From Actinomycetospora sp. NBRC 106375 (GTDB taxonomy: Bacteria; Actinomycetota; Actinomycetes; Mycobacteriales; Pseudonocardiaceae), in NCBI RefSeq assembly GCF_030269665.1, contig NZ_BSTS01000004.1:1-64000 (forward strand): 64,000 nucleotides of DNA, in the 5' to 3' direction. The translations under genes and the position numbers were made by a program. The notes under the pieces are model-generated. The model was given only the letters and a program-made list of their open reading frames with translations. It made no database searches and was not told where the DNA came from. Below are positions 60,738 through 64,000 of the stretch, one piece after another; position 1 is the stretch's first letter; every line of letters begins with the position of its first letter.

Positions 60738-62075
60738 ATGACGGCCACGGGAGCAGGCGCGCCGGTCGACAGGAGCGCCGTGCGCAGGACCTCGCTGGTG
60801 AGCCTGCTCGGCTCGACCATCGAGTGGTACGACTTCTTCATCTACGGGACCGCCGCGGCGCTGGTCCTCAACACCGCCTTCTTCCCGAGCGTCGACCCGT
60901 TCATCGGCACGCTCGCGGCGTTCAGCTCGTTCGCCGTCGGGTTCATCGCCCGCCCGGTGGGCGGCATCATCTGGGGCCACTTCGGCGACCGGATCGGGCG
61001 CAAGAAGGCGCTGGTGTCGGCGCTGTTCCTCATGGGTGCGTCGACGACGCTCGTGGGCCTGCTGCCGAGCTACGCGACGATCGGCGTCGCGGCGCCGATC
61101 CTGCTGTTCGTGCTGCGCATCCTGCAGGGCCTCGCCGTCGGCGGGCAGTGGGGCGGCGCGGTGCTCATCGCCACCGAGTACGCCCCGCCGGACCGGCGCG
61201 GGTACTACGGCAGCTTCCCGCAGCTCGGCGTGCCCATCGCGGTGATCGTCTCCAACGGTCTGTTCCTCGCCCTCGAGGCGGGCCTGGGCGAGGAGGCCTT
61301 CGAGTCCTGGGGCTGGCGGGTGCCGTTCCTGCTGTCCGTGCTGCTCATCGGCGTCGCCCTCTACGCGCAGCTGCGCCTGGAGGACACGCCCGCCTTCAAG
61401 GAGATCCAGGCGCAGGACGCCGGGAAGAAGCGCTCGCCGATCATCGAGGTGCTGCGCTCGCACCCGAAGCAGGTGCTCCTCGCCGCGGGCTCGTTCATCG
61501 CGGTCAACGGCGGCTTCTACGTCTTCATCGTCTACGCGCTCTCGTACGGCACGAAGGTGCTCAAGCTGCCCGAGACGACGATGCTCGTCGGCATCCTCGG
61601 TTCGAGCGCGGTGAACCTCGCGCTCATCCCGCTGTTCGCACTGCTCTCCGACCGCATCGGCCGGCGCCCGGTCTACCTCGCCGGCGCGATCGGCACGGTG
61701 CTCGCCGCGTTCCCGGTGTTCTGGCTGATCGACACGCGCTCGACGTTCCTGATCTTCCTCGGACTGCTCATCGGCGGGATCGCGAACTCGGCGATGTACG
61801 GGCCGCAGGCGGCACTGTTCGCGGAGCTGTTCAGCGCCGAGGTGCGCTACTCGGGCGCGTCGCTGGGCTACCAGATCGGCGCGGTCCTCGGCGGCGGGCT
61901 CGCCCCGCTCATCGCCGCCTCCCTGTACGAGGCGACGGGCACCTCGGCGTCGGTCTCGGCGTACCTGCTGGTCATGGGCGTGATCACGGCCGTCTGCGCG
62001 TACCTGCTGCACGAGACGCACAAGCCCCGCGACCGGGCCACCGTCCACGAGCGTTCGGCGACCGCCGGCGACTAG
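60738..62075 (+). CDS. MFS transporter, metabolite:H+ symporter type
   Basis: 445 residues. GSTIEWYDFFIYGTAAALV, WGHFGDRIGRKKAL and GLAVGGQWGGAVLI match the MHS group; GEWGG is replaced by GQWGG. About 70% of its landmark motifs are shared with the two other transporters in the window, so they are paralogues. It diverges from the PucR-like gene by 99 bases and is a candidate importer of the P450 substrate. Confidence 0.9.
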   Translation: MTATGAGAPVDRSAVRRTSLVSLLGSTIEWYDFFIYGTAAALVLNTAFFPSVDPFIGTLAAFSSFAVGFIARPVGGIIWGHFGDRIGRKKALVSALFLMGASTTLVGLLPSYATIGVAAPILLFVLRILQGLAVGGQWGGAVLIATEYAPPDRRGYYGSFPQLGVPIAVIVSNGLFLALEAGLGEEAFESWGWRVPFLLSVLLIGVALYAQLRLEDTPAFKEIQAQDAGKKRSPIIEVLRSHPKQVLLAAGSFIAVNGGFYVFIVYALSYGTKVLKLPETTMLVGILGSSAVNLALIPLFALLSDRIGRRPVYLAGAIGTVLAAFPVFWLIDTRSTFLIFLGLLIGGIANSAMYGPQAALFAELFSAEVRYSGASLGYQIGAVLGGGLAPLIAASLYEATGTSASVSAYLLVMGVITAVCAYLLHETHKPRDRATVHERSATAGD

Positions 62076-62177
62076 CGCTTCGGCGGCTCGCCGCGCCACG
62101 TGAGCGACCGCGCGTCGAGCTCGCGCGGCAGCGGGTCGCCCTCGGCCAGGAGCCGGGCTACCGCGGCGTGGACCGGA
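62072..62177 (-). pseudogene. C-terminal gene remnant cut at a palindrome
   Basis: Reading the minus strand to a TAG at 62072-62074 gives NPVHAAVARLLAEGDPLP, then RELDARSLTWRGEPPKR. Nearly all third positions are G or C and the composition is natural for a protein C-terminus. Its stop overlaps the stop of the MFS gene, as in real convergent pairs. Upstream it runs directly into palindrome E1, beyond which no matching reading continues. It looks like the tail of a gene whose body was lost at the element. Family not recognised. Confidence 0.4.
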
Positions 62178-62178
62178 T

Positions 62179-62221
62179 TACTGGCTGGTGTCCCTCGCCA
62201 GGTGAGGGATACCAGCCAGTA
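62179..62221. repeat. Palindrome E1, TACTGGCTGG family
   Basis: Arms 62179-62196 and 62204-62221 (18 bp each, one mismatch) around a 7-nt loop GCCAGGT. Left arm TACTGGCTGGTGTCCCTC. First of three copies, located at the broken end of a gene remnant and before the small membrane protein gene. Confidence 0.8.
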
Positions 62222-62293
62222 GCACTTCTACACGAACCCCGGGCGGGGGCACGGTGCACGGGTCGAGCGACGTCGGAACGGGCACGCTCGGAG

Positions 62294-62581
62294 ATGACCG
62301 CGACGACGACGGTGCCCGCCCTCCCGCCCACCGAGCCATCGCCGGACCCGGAGCGTGTGCGGCAGAGCGGGCCGGACGGCGTCACGCTGCCGATCCCGTG
62401 GCTCGGCACCATCGAGATCTCGAAGCCCGAGCTGGCCTACGTCGGCGGCATCGCCGGCCTCGCCGCGCTCGGCGTCCTCGAGTGGCCCATCGCGCTCGTC
62501 ATCGCGGGCGGGCACGTCCTCGCCGCCGACCGCTCCAGCAGGACCGTGCGGGACCTCGGCGACGCGATGACGGCGGCGTGA
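62294..62581 (+). CDS. Small membrane protein, hypothetical
   Basis: 95 residues. A polar Pro-rich N-terminus is followed by LPIPWLGTIEISKPELA and one or two short hydrophobic segments (YVGGIAGLAALGVLEWPIAL, VIAGGHVLAA), then a basic tail. No recognised domain. ATG 62294 has a weak purine-rich GCTCGGAG leader. It is bracketed by palindromes E1 and E2; E2 begins five bases after its stop. Its partner or role is unknown. Confidence 0.65.
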   Translation: MTATTTVPALPPTEPSPDPERVRQSGPDGVTLPIPWLGTIEISKPELAYVGGIAGLAALGVLEWPIALVIAGGHVLAADRSSRTVRDLGDAMTAA

Positions 62582-62586
62582 CGGGT

Positions 62587-62631
62587 CTACTGGCTGGTAT
62601 CCCTCGCCTGGTGAGGGATACCAGCCAGTAG
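62587..62631. repeat. Palindrome E2, TACTGGCTGG family
   Basis: Perfect 19-bp arms (62587-62605, 62613-62631) around the 7-nt loop GCCTGGT. Left arm CTACTGGCTGGTATCCCTC. It lies between the convergent small membrane protein and nuclease-like genes, so it may also end both transcripts; no T-run follows. Confidence 0.85.
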
Positions 62632-62656
62632 GCCGGGATCGTCGCCGGTCGCGGGC

Positions 62657-63559
62657 TCACGCGGCGGTGACGGCGTCGGCGGCGAGCATGCGGCGCACCA
62701 CGTCGACCAGGTAGCCGGGCGTCTCCTGGAGGTCGTACCAGGACACGCGGATCACCCGCCAACCCCCGATGACGACCTCGTTCTGGCGCAGCCCGTCGCG
62801 CCGGAAGCGGTCGACGTCGCGGTGGAAGGCCCAGCCGTCGATCTCGATCGCGACGCGGTGCTGCGGGAACGCGATGTCGAGGACGACGCGACCGAAGCCC
62901 GGGAGGACCACCGGGAGGTTCGCCGTCCACCCGGTGACGCGAGCCCGCGTGAGGCGGCGGGCGGCATCGCGCTCCGCCTCCGACCGTGCCTCACCCTCGG
63001 CGAGCGCGACCAGCCGGCGCGCGAGCACGACGCCGTGTCGCTGCCCCATCTCCTCGAGCGCCTGGCGCAGCGACTCCACCGCCACGCGGTCCTGCTGGAG
63101 GGCCCGGTCGAGCAGACGGGCGCCTTCGACCAGCCCGAGCGACGTCGCCGCCTCGAGCGCGGCGGCGGCGCGGTGCGCGACCCACACGCCGTCGACCCTG
63201 ACCCGGCCGGAGAGACCGATCGCCCGGCGCACCGTGCGGACCCCGGGAGGCGGGCAGTGCCCTCCGGCCGGTCCCACCGCGATCGCGATCGTCTCCACGG
63301 GGCGGTCGGTGAGGTTCCACCAGACGGCTGCTGCGTGGCCGATGAGGGTGGCCGCGTCGCCCGCCCAGAGCGCGGCGGCACGCAGGGTGGCGCGAGGGGT
63401 CAGGACGTGCGTGGCGGCGAGGTAGACGCGGGGACGGACGGCGAGCCACTCCCCGGACGCGACCCGCCGGTCGATGGCGGCGGGTGACATGCCGAGGTCG
63501 CGGGCCTGGTCGTGGCGGATCAAGCCGTCCTGCGTGCGGACGAGATCGAGGAGCTCCAT
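62657..63559 (-). CDS. DUF559-type (Vsr-like) nuclease with AbiEi-like N-terminus
   Basis: 300 residues. An N-terminal winged helix (LVRTQDGLIRHDQARDLGMS, then AAIDRRVASGEWLAVRPRVY) of the AbiEi antitoxin type is joined to a C-terminal Vsr/DUF559 fold: LDIAFPQHRVAIEIDGWAFH, FRRDGLRQNEVVIGGWRVIRV and a final W. The Asp/Glu pair in DIAF...EIDG fits the restriction-like active site. No AbiEii-type toxin gene is next to it. E2 and E3 palindromes flank it closely on both sides, as the 66-bp elements flank the related gene at 28742. Confidence 0.78.
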   Translation of the reverse strand: MELLDLVRTQDGLIRHDQARDLGMSPAAIDRRVASGEWLAVRPRVYLAATHVLTPRATLRAAALWAGDAATLIGHAAAVWWNLTDRPVETIAIAVGPAGGHCPPPGVRTVRRAIGLSGRVRVDGVWVAHRAAAALEAATSLGLVEGARLLDRALQQDRVAVESLRQALEEMGQRHGVVLARRLVALAEGEARSEAERDAARRLTRARVTGWTANLPVVLPGFGRVVLDIAFPQHRVAIEIDGWAFHRDVDRFRRDGLRQNEVVIGGWRVIRVSWYDLQETPGYLVDVVRRMLAADAVTAA

Positions 63560-63622
63560 ACCGGGTTCGACGCAGCGACCCGGCCGCAGGCTCCATCGGC
63601 AGGGCGGGCCGGGAAACGGTCG

Positions 63623-63675
63623 GCGGTTACTGGCTGGTATCCCTCACTGAGCGAGGGATACCAGCCAGTAACCGC
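63623..63675. repeat. Palindrome E3, TACTGGCTGG family
   Basis: Perfect 23-bp arms (63623-63645, 63653-63675) around the 7-nt loop ACTGAGC. Left arm contains TTACTGGCTGGTATCCCTC. It lies between the start of the nuclease-like gene and the stop of the methionine-synthase-like gene, both on the minus strand. Confidence 0.85.
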
Positions 63676-63703
63676 TCAACGCCAGCCGACGCCTCGCAAG
63701 CCC

Positions 63704-64000
63704 TCACGCCGGCGTCGGGACGCCCTCGCCACCCGAGCGGATCTCGGCCCGCAGGCGCTTCGCCGCGTCCGCGAGGGACCGCATCTTCCCGTACGCCGAC
63801 TCCCGCGGCAGGTACTTCAGGCCGCAGTCGGGCGCGAGGACGAGCTTCTCGGGCGGGATGACGTCGAAGGCCCGCCGCGCCCGGGACGCGACGACGCCCG
63901 GGCTCTCGACGGCCGGATCCGAGAGGTCGAGCACGCCCAGGATGATCGTCTTGTCGGTGAGGTCGCTCAGCACGCCGAGGTCGAGGCCGGACTGCGCGGT
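63704..64000 (-). CDS. Cobalamin-independent methionine synthase-like protein, partial
   Basis: The last 99 codons only; the gene continues past the right edge. TIILGVLDLSDPAVESPGVV and LAPDCGLKYLPRE, with the zinc-ligand Cys of PDCGLK, are the C-terminal signature of the MetE / methionine synthase II fold (also shared with epoxyalkane:CoM transferase). A methyl or alkyl transferase to a thiol is expected. In the MetE-II branch the acceptor is not always homocysteine, so the exact role is open. Confidence 0.85.
   Translation of the reverse strand, partial: TAQSGLDLGVLSDLTDKTIILGVLDLSDPAVESPGVVASRARRAFDVIPPEKLVLAPDCGLKYLPRESAYGKMRSLADAAKRLRAEIRSGGEGVPTPA

Noticed and set aside
62179-63675. 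E palindromes as ordinary Rho-independent terminators
   Set aside because: No T-run follows any copy, E1 and E3 are not at simple convergent gene ends, and the core sequence is repeated rather than merely structured.

Overview
The window is very GC-rich and densely packed, with many GTG starts, ATGA/GTGA stop-start overlaps and almost only G or C in third codon positions. Together with mycofactocin-type dehydrogenases, many luciferase-like (probably F420-linked) oxidoreductases, a DUF222 HNH protein, an Lsr2-type domain and DinB/mycothiol-type proteins, this points to an actinobacterium, probably of the Pseudonocardiaceae type (inference from gene content). I saw no rRNA or tRNA gene, CRISPR array or integrase.

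Layout. 1-7.2 kb holds a DUF222/HNH protein, a frameshifted SnoaL-like gene, a PadR regulator, a frameshifted P-type ATPase coupled to an O-methyltransferase, and small hypothetical proteins including one with aspartate-rich repeats. 7.2-35.3 kb is one large catabolic block. It contains a Baeyer-Villiger monooxygenase (BVMO) and hydrolase; a seven-gene operon (carboxylase, crotonase, SnoaL, luciferase-like, P450, ligase, MaoC); a divergent biotin carboxylase; a TetR regulator; an eight-gene P450/ligase/mycofactocin dehydrogenase operon; and a five-gene FAD/luciferase-like/SnoaL/VOC operon. Five copies of one dyad sequence, with right half CGTTTGGTAG, sit at the promoters of these units and of the TetR gene. 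This suggests one regulon acting on an alicyclic, terpenoid or steroid-like substrate. 35.3-39.3 kb has a short Lsr2-like protein and miscellaneous enzymes. 39.3-46.2 kb holds a molybdopterin oxidase/reductase pair and a gentisate-type ring-cleavage cluster with IclR and MFS genes. 46.3-62.1 kb has a second BVMO with LysR, then a ligase/acyl-CoA dehydrogenase/MpaB group with GntR, and two P450/MFS/regulator groups. The right end holds a small membrane protein, a DUF559-type nuclease and a partial methionine-synthase-like gene.

The most unusual structure is non-coding. Seven elements, six of them exactly 66 bp, have termini GGAGATCAGGAGC and GCTCCTGATCTCC and lie only between genes. Two pairs of them bracket the DUF559-like gene at 28.7-29.6 kb. 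An unrelated palindrome family (TACTGGCTGGTATCCCTC, 7-nt loop, three copies) brackets the second DUF559-like gene at 62.7-63.6 kb and the small gene next to it. Two related nucleases, each flanked by its own palindrome family, recall REP elements and their RAYT transposases. This is the best candidate here for an undescribed system. The first E-family palindrome also lies at the broken end of a coding-like gene remnant.
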